NCBI RefSeq assembly: GCF_000204055.1
Contig: NW_006768788.1
Coordinates: 633,115-697,114, forward strand
Direction: 5' to 3'
DNA from: Melampsora larici-populina 98AG31
Lineage: Eukaryota > Basidiomycota > Pucciniomycetes > Pucciniales > Melampsoraceae
DNA length: 64,000 nucleotides
The notes below the pieces were generated by a model that was given only the letters and a program-made list of their open reading frames with translations, was not told where the DNA came from and searched no databases. Position 1 is the stretch's first letter, and every line of letters begins with the position of its first letter. Shown here one piece after another: positions 34,488 to 45,309 of the stretch. The translations under genes and the position numbers were made by a program.

Positions 34488-34979
34488 TGTTGGGGAAAAT
34501 TCAGGATACAACAAGTAGACATGTACCCCAAAGAACTGTGTACGAGTACGTTGTTGGGTACCAACATTGTCGAACAGCTGTGGCGACATGTGTTCCTCTT
34601 TTTTCCATTACCAACATTCGTACACTTTGTACTCCATCCCATTTCCTCAGCACGCTAGGCAAATCTAGACATCTATAGCAGAATCATTTTCCATCTTTCG
34701 TAGCCAAACTTTCCATCTCTGGCGCTTTGTCTGAAAATTTTTCTTTCCCACCCACCCACACCTTAAAAAAAAGTTTCTCTGTTTCTCGTTTTCTTAATTC
34801 TTAAAAAACAATTTTAGATAGATTTTTTTTTTTCAAATGTTTTGTAGAAATTTTTCAGTAGCGATTTCAAATTTGGGAGGGGTTTATGATCTTATTCTAA
34901 TATTTTCTTAACAGTTTCTTTAGTTGTGGGTATCAAATTCTTTTGTTATCAGTTTGTAAGGCCTCAGGCCTCCCCAACA
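34488..34979. mobile_element. Possible solo LTR (TGTTGGGGA...TCCCCAACA)
   Basis: The ends are perfect 9-bp inverted repeats starting TG and ending CA, 492 bp apart, as in Copia-type LTRs. The interior is non-coding with A- and T-runs near 34760-34850. The flanking 5-bp sequences (ATGTG and GGGGT) do not match, so either the target duplication is lost, the element is recombined, or the resemblance is chance. Confidence 0.4.
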
Positions 34980-35974
34980 GGGGTCTTTTTGTGTGTGCTC
35001 AAGTTCTAAGTTAGAAGCAATACAAGAGACTTCGTTTGTGTGTGCCCCCAAGGGCAACACTCCGCGTACTCCTGGTAGCTTCGAGTGACCAATGTGAGAA
35101 GTCTAATCCATCCGACGACTCATTTCTCCCGATGTTGTTAATTCTGTGAATCTCGTAATACACACTAATACTTTTAATATGAATATAACTTTCTGATTGA
35201 CCTCGCCTACGGCCTTGACTATAAGAGCTAGCATACGAACGTACTACGGTTCAGGCGGCAAAAAATGAAGATGCCTCCAGTAGCCTCCAGTACAAATTGT
35301 CGAGGTCGATGAAGGGTCATCCATCCTGAAAGCTCATGATTCCATGTGGTTGAGTCAGTAGATAGGAGTCTAGGACTTGATCATAAGGTCATGAATTAGA
35401 ATAAGATTTCAAGAGGGAAACTCCCATAACCTTTTCCGGGACTCTCAAATAATTCCAAATGTAATCATGTGCAAAGCATAATCCTTCCCGTATTGGACAA
35501 TCGCATTCCTTGGTCTGTCAAATACATGATCAATTAGTCTCAACAGCATCCACATATCTCATTTTCCAAGCTAGCACAGAAGTTTTAGGATAAAGTACAT
35601 ATACATATGTGCAATGTTTTCATGATCAAAAGAATTTGAATTTAAAAATTTAAAGGGAAGAGAGAGAAAGAAAGTGAAAAAGTGTATGTTGCAACGTGAT
35701 CTAATTACTTTAATCCGCCATCCGAACTTCTCTTTGGCGCCTATGATATCTACTACATGTCGAGACTTGACAACTCATTTTTCTTCCAGTTCACAAATTG
35801 AGGAAGGATTCCTGATATATATCCAGTTTTACCTCATCTGACCAATTGGATTGATGAAGCCCAGATGAAGGTTTCACTTCATAGGCTTCAAAGTCATCTT
35901 ATAATCAAAACAAGATGAATTCAAATCCATGTCAATCCAAAGAAAAACAACATTTATGCACAAAGCGATCATAC
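34980..35974. other. Intergenic region
   Basis: No coding sequence recognised. TGTGTGTGC repeats near 34990 and 35036, then unremarkable A+T-rich DNA up to the 3' end of the minus-strand hypothetical gene. Confidence 0.35.
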
Positions 35975-36595
35975 CTAATTGCTCGGTTTTGGGTACTCCC
36001 AGTAACCTTTTGCTTTTTGCGTGTTCGAAAACCGAAATGTAGGATCTGAAGTCCCTTGTTCTTTTTCCGAATGCCAAATCGGAAATGAAAAATCCGGGTC
36101 TTGTGGGGTTTCAAGGGCACGAATCTCGGCGCCAGTCGATTCATCAATAGGCCTATGCTTCCCATTCAGGGTTCTGCTGGTGTCTCTGAGATCAGGATGT
36201 TGGGTCGGGCGTTTTGTCTCATCTGCCTCCGTGGAAAGCGGTAATGGCCAAGATTGTTGGAATTTCTTCGGGTGTCTTGGAGGGCGTGAAGCGCGATTCC
36301 TTGGGGTACTGGCTTGAGGTGATATCTCATGTTGTGACTCGGCCAATTTCCACTCTTTCTGATCAAGTTGACCTATATGCTTGATGCCACTTTCTTGTGG
36401 TGATACTAAATGACCATTTTTCTCGTGCTTAAACTCGCGCGTTGTATGGTGGCCTATCATAGGACGAGCTTTTTCCGTTGTTGAGCCTTTGTTTCGAGAT
36501 AGGTCGCTTATTTTCCGAGTCGCAGGTTTCAAGAAATCCAACATACTTCCTTGTACCGTTATAGACATAGAGATAGCGATGAGTAAAAGTAACAT
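35975..36595 (-). CDS. Candidate secreted, disordered hypothetical protein, ~206 aa
   Basis: The minus frame ending at 35975 is open back to ATG 36766 (263 aa). I favour ATG 36595 because it starts with a signal-peptide-like run (MLLLLIAISMSITVQGS) followed by a hydrophilic body. The longer form adds a second hydrophobic stretch (VYGILFSVLQAMGSLL). The body is rich in His, Arg, Pro, Ser and Glu, has no cysteine and no recognisable domain, and includes basic repeats such as RASRPPRHPKKFQQS. Rust genomes carry many lineage-specific secreted proteins of this kind, so it may be an effector candidate or a spurious frame. An overlapping open frame on the other strand (36021-36317) lowers confidence. 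Confidence 0.4.
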   Translation of the reverse strand: MLLLLIAISMSITVQGSMLDFLKPATRKISDLSRNKGSTTEKARPMIGHHTTREFKHEKNGHLVSPQESGIKHIGQLDQKEWKLAESQHEISPQASTPRNRASRPPRHPKKFQQSWPLPLSTEADETKRPTQHPDLRDTSRTLNGKHRPIDESTGAEIRALETPQDPDFSFPIWHSEKEQGTSDPTFRFSNTQKAKGYWEYPKPSN

Positions 36596-36766
36596 TTTCC
36601 ATCTATGGTGTCTGGTTTTGGATCTAGGTCTAGATCCGCTTTCAAAAATTGAAGCCTGATTGAGCAGAGATCCCATAGCTTGAAGAACAGAAAACAGAAT
36701 CCCATAAACTTTCATCTGGGTCATAGTATATGTAAAAATATGGAAATATGGCTTCGGATGTAGCAA

Positions 36767-38009
36767 CTCAAGATGACAATCAATTTGGAAATATTGATGA
36801 GATAAATGGACGCGCCAGTATTTGCTTGCTGGTACTTTGTGAGGGATCTACTGGGTTTCCGGTCCACTATTTATGTTGAGAATTGCCTCCTGCTCACCTG
36901 CTCCTGCTAGAACTTTTGCGATCGCCACACGCCGGCGTTTTGCGGGACGGCTCCTCAGATGAGACACTCTCAATTAAAATTTGACTGAATGCTGTGTTAG
37001 GCTATCTGATCAGCATAACTTAGAGTCAAAATGTTTCACTGGACAAATTTGTACACCCTAACCTACCTTGCCAGTTGCTGTGTCCCCAGCACTCTAAAAC
37101 CTGTTCTCGCTACCAGGTTAGGAAAATGGCCATGAAAACACCTTTCATGGGCTACTTGCGAAGTACATCGGCAGTATTGTTACACTGGGTAGAGGTGCGG
37201 ATGTCCGGTCAGTCCAATCACACATTAAAGACATGCAACCCGGATGAGGTCGTAAGGAGCGAGCAATCATCACAGGACATTGTCGGCAGAATATAAAAAT
37301 TTCGGAAGAAGATTCGGTGACCCGCGCTTGGAATGCTTCAATTGGTCGTGGTATTTCATTTACTACCTCGAAAGATGGAAGCCAGCCGACTTCCGCGTCC
37401 TCTGCTTCAAAAACATCCTTGGACTAGGCTTTTTCTCAACTTCCACGATGCATGGTGGCGTAGACGTGCATATACCTTTGATTTCACTTCTTTTCCGGAT
37501 TTCCCCTGGCTTACGCACTTATATATATATCAATACTTTTGCGTTCTTCTCTTCATCGTGATTTTTTCGTCGAGGGGTGTCGAGTTTGGATTTGTGCTGC
37601 CTTGGTGTGACTAGTTAGTTGACATTGCTGCTGTAAGTGTAACACTCAAGAGGATATGCTAGACGCCTACAATAATACTGTGCTTTGAACATCGAGCAAA
37701 ACAATTGCTCGTGCATGTCTAGTTGTATTACTCGTATACGAAATGAGTATACTAGTGTAAAAGCCTATCAGGAACCAAGGTTTACTTCTTCTCTATCTAT
37801 CCCTAAACATTGCATGATAGTCCATAGCAACTTACAATGCTTGTCACATTTATGGTGTGTTTGATTCAATTGCTAAAGTTACTGTCCTCCGGAGCCTTAA
37901 CAAAGCCCACATACACTGTCACAACTTTTCTTGAAACTAACACCATCTCTTCTTTATGTATGATATACAGGCAGTCTTATTCTCTAATCACTTTGAACTT
38001 GTATCGCAT
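36767..38009. other. Intergenic region
   Basis: Overlapping plus-strand frames at 37280-37614 (for example one with RPLLQKHPWTRLF) have no recognisable domain. No splice pattern or element border was found. Confidence 0.35.
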
Positions 38010-38235
38010 TTTTGCGGACTGCTGTTTCAAACTGCTCAGCCCCGTCACAAAACGATCGGACTGCTTCAGACTGCTCAGCCCCGTTAAAGATTGTTTTGAT
38101 CACCAATCAATTCTACACGGGATTCGCTACAGACCACCGCCTCATCAGACTGCTCCGCACCCTTCGAAAGCGATGTGACTGCTTCAGACTGCTCAGCCCC
38201 GCTACAAACCGATCTCACTACTGATTCAGACTGGC
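38010..38235. repeat. Degenerate GACTGCT(CAGCCCCG) repeat
   Basis: The phrase GACTGCTTCAGACTGCTCAG followed by CCCCG occurs at about 38060-38083 and 38178-38202. Partial copies lie near 38020-38043 (GGACTGCTGTTTCAAACTGC) and 38148-38160 (CAGACTGCTCCGC). Related ACAAACGATC/ACAAACCGATC sequences follow some copies. It is a decayed tandem or dispersed minisatellite with no clean period. Confidence 0.55.
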
Positions 38236-38715
38236 CTTGCTGCATTGTACACTGCGCTGGCTGGATTTCTCCGTTCTGCGCGCCGTCTATACCAGCTTTC
38301 CTGCTTTGTATTTTTCGTATTTTTCCTTTGCCAAATGCATTGATACCGATGAGTCAGCCGACTATTAGTCTTACTGAAGGCCTTTCCTCAGTGTTGCTTG
38401 GCTCAGTCAAGACAAGTAAATTTTTGACTCTGTCCAGTTTATGGGAAGTCCAACACCATTGTTTTGCCGCCCCCAATGCTCTAGTTTTACAATTTTGGAG
38501 ATGTGGTGTTCAGTACATGAAGGAATTGAATGAAAGGCGATGAAGAGATACAAGAAGAACCATAACAGAAGATTGTCATCAAATCAAGACGATAATAAGT
38601 GAATGACAAGAAAGAACCAAATATACTACTAAAATTCTCCACTGATATCTCGACTACATAAGGTGAATAATAAACCAACAAACTCTTCAAACCCAAAACA
38701 CTTTGAAATAAATCA

Positions 38716-40789
38716 TCAAGATTTCTTCCAACCAAGTGTTTTGGAAGCAAGTACACGTCCAGCAACAATACCTAAACCAAGAGTAGCCATAACGATATAT
38801 CCACCAAGTTCACTCCAGCTGGTTGGATCATCAGCCATCCTATCAGATCTAACACTGGTACCAGATACTTCCCTTGAGTTCATTAGAATTTCTTTTGATT
38901 TTGATCTTTTCAATCTATCTTCAATCTCAAACATTGAGCGTTCCATTGCTTTCAATTTACTAGCTGAAACAAGAATTGTATCCCTTGAATGATGATCAGA
39001 GTGAAACCCACTAGGAAGACCTAAAGGTTCAAGCCTTGGTTTTTTTTGAGGTGTGCTGAGGATCTCTTCGGTATGGGCCAATAGCTCCTTAATCAGGAAG
39101 CATTCATCTCTCCCATCATCAAGATTAGAATTATCGCATACATCTGATTCACCCAAAGTTTGAGGATTGGAGTATGATGAAGACGCATTGCACGTGCAGT
39201 TTTGGAGAGAAAGCGCTCGCGATGAGTTGATTATTGATGTGGAAGCGATTGGAGATACTGTATTTAATGGGAGTGTGGCATCGGCTTGTCCTACGATTGA
39301 AGACAAAAGCCCCGAAACTTCCTTTCCGTCGGGTAAGGGAAGGGTTGGAATAGGGATGTGAAGATCCTTGAGAGCAGAACGGCCAGATTTGATCGACAGG
39401 TTCAAGGTCCGGGCTTGCAGGTTAGAACATTCGTACTTATTTTGATGCAGAGCTAAATTGTTTGACGAGGTTGGCGGCGAGTCAGACATCCTATGAAGAT
39501 TGCCCAATGGACTCGGTGATCGAAATAGTGTGGTGCCTTCATTCCATTCTACTGATTTCTCAGCTTCGACCAGTGTGTTGCAAATCAGAGCGGGGGGGAT
39601 CTGTGGGATAGATGTGATATCGATCTCATCGGTACTCAACACGCTTCCAAAACTGTCAATGCTTGATGTCCGAGAACATGTTCTAGACAGCCGAGATATA
39701 GCGTCACGCGACGGTGGGAGTGCAGGTGCAGTCTTTGTAGCAAGAGGTGACGATGGGTCATATGGACGATAACTTCGATAAGTTTTGACTAAGAAACTTT
39801 GATCTGAATCATCCACCACACCACCTTGAAAAGGTGCACTATTCATAAAAACACATCAGCATCTGTAGACAGGTATTGCTTGAGTCACAAGACTTACGGA
39901 GTGAGACGAATTTTGGGGTCTTCATCTTCAAAGTACTTCGTTATACCCCGAACTTGACCAGCAGAAATAAATTTAGATGGATGATTTTGATTTTGAATCC
40001 GAGAAGCTGTGGTATGAGGACTCTCGCCCTGTAGTGGATCCGGTGATCCTTTCTCATCATCTTCCCAATCTACCTGATCATGTGTTTCACTGCGATTGCG
40101 ACGACACTCTCGGCGAAGACGATTTCTAGCCTCACTCATCATCTTCACCCAGTTTTGATTCAGTCCAGAATCTTGGAATTCTTGTCTAGTCATCTGCAGG
40201 AACTTTCGACCGCCCATACCAGCACCAATCACGTAGGCTCGGATATCTGCAATCTACAACGATATCCGAATGGATCTCCATTGAATTCAAAGTGAAGTTG
40301 AACTTCAAATCAAGCGAAGTAACTGACCAGTCTAGCAGGCCCAAGATTCAAGACATGTGAAAGGTACATGGCCAATTCGCTCGGACTCCAAGTTGTGGGG
40401 TTCGCCTGACGTGATGTATGAAATTGAATCAGTCTTCTATGACATACGGTTGTCAGAATTCAACTGTATAAAAACCTATAAAAACTCACAGGTAAATTCG
40501 CACATAGGTCTCCCGATGACTTGGGTAGGTTAGGCATAGTGACGCTATGTGGAATGGATCGTATGCAGGCATTTTGCTGAACGACCTGCGAATGACGATG
40601 CTTTCGACGTTGAGAAACAGCTTCAACTTCTTCCATTCGTACACTTCTTAGCCTTTCAGCGTGTTTATTGAGCTCAGCCGCAGCCGAGACAGATGTAGTG
40701 ATGCGTTGTAATAGGTTGTCTGACATCTTTCGGTTCACTGAAGGGCTATTGGTAATTTCGAAGCCTGTGGATTGTCGTCGATGTATCAT
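38716..40789 (-). CDS. SAM-like domain protein with C-terminal membrane anchor, ~618 aa
   Basis: Exons (minus): 40789-40490, 40405-40328, 40253-39898 and 39838-38716, all in compatible phase. Residues ~101-172 resemble a sterile-alpha-motif domain (TTWSPSELAMYLSHVLNL, then FLQMTRQEFQDSGLNQNW, KMMSEARNRLRREC). A long Ser/Pro-rich disordered region follows. A predicted helix (SASKLKAMERSMFEIEDRL) precedes a C-terminal hydrophobic segment (GGYIVMATLGLGIVAG, about 589-605) and a KKS end. The layout suggests a tail-anchored adaptor on an internal membrane; partners unknown. The 5' end is uncertain: the frame is open upstream of ATG 40789, and a possible earlier exon (ATG near 41010) did not join in phase. 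Confidence 0.68.
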
Positions 40790-41617
40790 GGGGACAGAGA
40801 AGCTGACCGAAAGAGGATGTTTTGAGGCATTCCGAGAGAGGAGCTCGTCTGAATAATCGCAGGCAGGAAAAATTCGACTTTTATTCTGAGCTTTGTTTAA
40901 ACCTGTTTGAGAGAGATTGCTTGTGTCTCTAAAGTTTGGTCATTCGGAAAGACTTCATCAGACAAACTGGCTAGAAAAGATGGCGAATCAGAAGCCTGGA
41001 CATACTGCATACTTTTTGCATTCAGTCCCGCTGGTAGACTGGATGGAAGAGACTGAATAAGGTAAACTTTGACTGCGAGTGAAGGAGCTCATAATAATAT
41101 TGAAGGAAAGCGCCAACGAAATAATTCAATTTATGAAGCACTCGAACGAATAAGAACACTTGCGGCGCGAATTGAGAAGCGAAGGGATTATATCCCAAGC
41201 CATGGACAAGGGGTTTCAACCCGTGTGACAAGTAAAGCAGGTGGGAAACACTAAAAAAAATCACATCTGACGATCCTGGGCAGGACACATGAACGCGTGA
41301 TGAGGGTGCTTTTTCAAAGGGTTCTTGCCCTGTGCTCAGGGGATCTCACGGGTCTACAATCTATGCGGCCTCGCGTGTTACAATATGGCTGCGAAAAGAC
41401 ACCCTTGACAAGTCGATTAGAGCAAACTGAGCTGAATATTCAATGGACTTCAACATCAACAATTTCGTCCCACTCAACGCTTCTGATCACATTCCCTCAA
41501 GAAGGTGGAATCTGGATCTATGTCAAAGTTGTCTCAGAGAGAATCCCCGAATCTTACATTCACACTCCCACTTGTATGTACAGTCGCGACTCGCCGCTCG
41601 ATATAGGCACACATCTG
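40790..41617. other. 5' flank of the SAM-like gene
   Basis: May contain an unresolved 5' exon of the SAM-like gene (minus frame starting MQYVQASDSPSFLASL near 41010 and ending at a GTTTAA donor near 40907). Its phase does not fit the next acceptor. Nothing else is recognisable before the inverted-repeat element at 41618. Confidence 0.35.
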
Positions 41618-42570
41618 ACCTAACAAAGTCACTCTTGGTGAGCAAGCCTGCAAGAGAGGGACTAATTATGGGATATCCACAAAATTTGGCGTGTGAGAAA
41701 GAAGCTTTTGGCTGGGGAGTTTTGCAACCCGCCATAACATTTTACCATACAAATAAACAGCCTTCAGACCGAATAATGAATCTGCGCGCCCGCTCAACCT
41801 ACACATACTGCTTTTTTGGAATATCTCTCTGGGTTTCAGGAAAGCACTACCGGAAAACTTGAAAAATGAGTTTATGTGCAACATCTCAGCATCAGGAGCT
41901 TTTGACAGGTTGGACAGCGTTCTCGTTCATTTGGAATTTTTGCAAACTTCAGCTTCTATTACTTGGCTATAATTGCATCAAGTACGCAGAGAGATACATC
42001 AATGTAGGGAGGTTCGGCAGGCGCATGGGAGTTTCCTTTGGTCCAAAGACTGTTTATTTGTAGGGTAAAAAGTTATGCCGGGTTGAAAAACTCCCCAGCC
42101 AAAAGTTTCTTGCTCACATGCCAAATTTTGTGGATAACACATAAGAGCATCCCCAGCCGTGTGCCGTAAACCGTGCCGTACGTAGATTTGGGGTATTTTT
42201 ATCCACAGCCGCTATCCCCAAACACATACTTAGCTTGGGCAATTCTCTACGTGTGAGTCGAAATAGGCCAAATATGGTCTTTTTCCACTCGCACCCCAAA
42301 TCCCTCTGTACCTCACTTCTCCCATAAAATCCGACTTCTACAATCCTCTCCGCAAATCACACACCTCGATGATCAACTGATCCATAATACATCTCCCCTA
42401 TTATGCTACAAACCGTACTGTAGGAAACCACGGCTGTACATTGTTTGAAATTCATACCTCAAACCCTGCCCTAAACGATCTGTGCAACCATCCGTACGTT
42501 ACAGATTTACGGCACGGCTGGGGATGCTCTAAGTCCCTCTTTTGCAGGCTTGCTCACCAAGATGTTAGGT
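41618..42570. mobile_element. Large inverted-repeat transposable element, host of a nested MITE
   Basis: The left arm from ACCTAACA (41618) through TTGGTGAGCAAGCCTGCAAG, ATCCACAAAATTTGGC, CTTTTGGCTGGGGAGTTTT and TACAAATAAACAG is repeated in inverted orientation in the right arm, which ends TGTTAGGT at 42570. Arms extend ~190 bp. The interior is short and non-coding. The right arm is interrupted by the 385-bp element at 42145-42529; removing it restores the match. No target duplication was identified for the outer element. Confidence 0.75.
42145..42529. mobile_element. PIF/Harbinger-type MITE with TAA target duplication
   Basis: The ends are GAGCATCCCCAGCCGTG and, at the right on the minus strand, GAGCATCCCCAGCCGTGCCG. 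TAA flanks both sides (42142-42144, 42530-42532). The 3-bp TAA target and the GAGCATC-type terminus are those of PIF/Harbinger/Tourist MITEs. It is nested in the right arm of the 41618-42570 element, which proves insertion order. Confidence 0.8.
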
Positions 42571-42575
42571 TAGGG

Positions 42576-42903
42576 TAGGCCTTTGCCCCGGCCCCGCAAT
42601 TCCGGGGACTCCCCAACTCCCGCCCCTGCGAGGTCGGGAGACGGGATGAGTGTTGGGAAGAAACAATTGGCAGGAGCTTGCAGGGGCAGGCTTTGGGCAA
42701 GCTGGAGGTGCTAAAAAGGGCTAAACGCAAGGCTTGCACAGCAAAACCTGCGCCGCGCCCCCAGAATTGCGGGGAATCCCCAACTCCCGCACTTGCAAGG
42801 TCAGGAGCTGGGACCAATTTTTGCAAAAGTTTTACCGCAGAATTTCAGGGGCGGGCTTTGGGAGAGCCAAGAAGGGCCGGGGAGGGGCCAGGGCAAAGAC
42901 CTA
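42576..42903. mobile_element. GC-rich hAT-like MITE with 8-bp target duplication GGTTAGGG
   Basis: The element starts TAGGCCTTTGCCCCGGCCCC and ends with the near-complement (GGGGCCAGGGCAAAGACCTA). GGTTAGGG is present at both edges (42568-42575 and 42904-42911). The terminal TA..TA form and 8-bp duplication fit hAT. The interior contains two related ~50-bp direct repeats (CCCCAACTCCCGC-CTGC-AGGTC at about 42612-42643 and 42778-42808). It is much richer in G+C than its surroundings. Confidence 0.78.
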
Positions 42904-42939
42904 GGTTAGGGCACACATTGAGTAAGCATATTTTGCTTG

Positions 42940-43088
42940 GTACTCAAAGCTACATATGTACACATATATAGTTGTCATATATACTTGTTTTTGGTGGGGA
43001 AAAAAGGAATATACTTTTGGACTTGTTTTCCCTGCCAAACAAACTATGTAGCAAAATGTATGTAGGTGTACATACTTGCTTTGAGTAC
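42940..43088. mobile_element. MITE with GTACTCAAAG ends, relative of 30911-31133
   Basis: The left end is GTACTCAAAGCTACATATG and the right end (minus) GTACTCAAAGCAAGTATGTA. The right end nearly equals the right end of the 30.9-kb element. The ~149 bp element is non-coding and rich in ATGTA/TACAT. Confidence 0.65.
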
Positions 43089-45145
43089 TGTAGCATATGT
43101 GTTTTGTGCAACCAAATGTGCACCACCAAAAATGTGCAGTGATATTTGCTTTCACATGTCACCCAAAATTGTCATCCGGTGAACCTGAGTGCAACAAAAG
43201 GCGCACACATATTTTTGCATATATGTGCAAAAATCATGCATATTCTTGAAAACAAAAAAAATGTTTATTTTTTCAATACATGCAACTTTGTGAGTGTGCA
43301 ACTCTCTTTTCCTCTTGTTTCTAAACCCATCACAGTCACTCTGATCTCAACAATCAAGCTAGGTCATTTTTTTGGGAGAAATGGAGCAGCAATATCTTAG
43401 AAAAAAATAAGATCTCTACTTGTAGTTGTAGAAACTTTATTTCACCCTTCAGGACATAAACAAGAATAAAGTATACGTAATGGGGATAAAAACCAAGGTA
43501 AACTCATGGGCCCATAATTGATTGCATGATACCAAAGATTCTGTCATTGTAATGCATCTATTTCATCTGTGCTGGATCTTATGTCCAGCTGGGCGCATGT
43601 TGAAATTATATTGAAAATATATTGAAGTTTGCTTGAAGTTCTCTTGAAGTCAGTGGTAGTCTCTGGCCTGCCAGTGCCTCTAAGTATCCGGGGGCTGTGC
43701 ATGTGTTGCACCTGTTGCACCTAGGATTTCAAAGGTGGGGAGGGTGAGAGATGCAAGGGCATGAGGAAATCTATGTGAGCAGGGGAAGAAGAACCAGGTA
43801 GGATCTCAATATGAATTTATCAGCTTTTTTACATATACTTTTACCATGACTCAACTCTTAGATACTTACTTTATCCCAACAACTCAGTCTGCAAAGAGAT
43901 CAATTTTCAAATCAGTTCCTCATCTATACACAATCTTAAGGACCTAATCACTTTGAAAATTCCTTTCATAAGATATTTCCTGTCTATGTATAAAGATGCA
44001 GCCTGGAGTGATGCAGATCTTTTCACTTGAAGCTTCCAATTTACTTTGTTGATTTCTTGTTCAAAATTAGAAACAGATGAATGAATCTACACACATTCCA
44101 TAAGATATTAAATGGTTTGAATCAGATCAAATGAAAAATGAGTGAATTTCAAGGGGCAATGTGAGGTAAGATTGTCCATAAGGACACTCACTTTATTGAA
44201 CAGTAACTCATCATAAAAGTCGAATTATGATTCACAAACTAGAACAATAGTTATAATGAATTTAGAAGACCAGAGCATAGCTATAACAAACCCATGAACA
44301 GATTCAAAGAATTTAAAGAGCTAAGGCTGGTGTAAAGGGCCCCTGGAGGCTTTTAAATCAAAGTTCTTTGTATAGTTTTTTGATTGAATAGAAGATGAAG
44401 AGAAAGAAGAATTAAAAGAGACAACAACTGGTCTTGACATAGCATAAAATTAGCCTACTACATGTTTCCACATAACATTACAAATCATCTGCCATTACTA
44501 AAATATCCACTGGAGAACCACATGGTGTGTCATATCTAAATATTATTCCCATGCTCTATTTAGTCAATGATCCACGCACACACATCATTACTAATCAATG
44601 CAACCACTCACCCATTTGGTTCTAAGATCATCCCAGACTGTTGGACCATTGTTTCCCACACAGCAAGTCCAATTTAGTTTTAAGTTATACAATGCCAGGC
44701 TGGGTCATCAATCCAACCCTTAGTCAAAACTGAGAATCTCTCTTGCCTCCTGAGCTCATGGCATCACTAATAATAAGCTATGAGCTTTTAAATCTTATTT
44801 GATATATCAGTAATGATTGTGAGAAAAGAAAAGATAAAACAGAATCATAGAAAGAAATAGAAAATGGCAGAGTGGGATATCTAAATGAAATTAGTAATAA
44901 AAAGAAAAGAATGTATTCAAACATAATCCTATGCAGACTTATGTTGACCAGGAGATAAGGTAGACCTGTACTTATGCCCTGGTTGACAAACATCTTGCAT
45001 CCAATGTCTGTGCACCAACACCCACCACCAGCAGTAAGAGAGAGAATCACTTTCAACCCTGGCTCCAGGGAATTCTTTTTGGTCACAGAGTTTTCTTCAA
45101 TCAGTGTAATCATCATGAAATCTCAATGTTCATTGTTCAACTGCA
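43089..45145. other. Intergenic repeat-rich region, no gene recognised
   Basis: Long stretch without a family-like frame. A minus-strand frame near 44970-45116 contains GGGCWCTDIGCKMFVNQG, possibly part of a dead gene (see findings). No tRNA or bordered element was found before 45146. Confidence 0.35.
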
Positions 45146-45309
45146 GGATACAAAGTAGAATCCGGGCACATGCCCAGCTTTGTGCCTGGAATTATTTTGG
45201 CAGTAAATTTTGATTTTCTGGGCAAAAGTCCGGCCCAGAATTCAAATTTACTGCCAAAAAAAAATCTGGGCACAAAGCCAGGCACGTGCCCGGCTTCTAC
45301 TTTGTATCC
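45146..45309. mobile_element. Almost fully palindromic MITE (GGATACAAAGTAGAA ends)
   Basis: The left arm GGATACAAAGTAGAATCCGG, GGGCACATGCCCAGC, TTTGGCAGTAAATTT is mirrored by the right arm over ~75 bp, leaving almost no unique centre. The end motif recurs alone at 46177-46193 (GGGGATACAAAGTAGAA). No target duplication is visible. Confidence 0.72.

Noticed and set aside
34373..34678. 101-codon plus-strand frame
   Set aside because: It crosses the start of the LTR-like element and overlaps another frame; no motif.
37280..37614. Two overlapping plus-strand frames of 93 codons
   Set aside because: They overlap in different frames, have no recognisable domain, and sit in repeat-like sequence.
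40907..41010. Extra 5' exon of the SAM-like gene (MQYVQASDSPSFLASL)
   Set aside because: It has a plausible ATG and donor, but joining to the next acceptor (TTATTCAG near 40850) leads out of frame, so it was not added to the model.
42568..42575. TTAGGG-like sequence, possible telomeric tract
   Set aside because: Only single TTAGGG units occur and they are exactly the 8-bp target duplication of the GC-rich MITE, so there is no telomere repeat array.
45146..45309. Palindromic MITE acting as a spliced intron (introner)
   Set aside because: A GTAGAA donor and CTGCAG acceptor exist on the minus strand, but joining them gives a stop in frame on the next codon.
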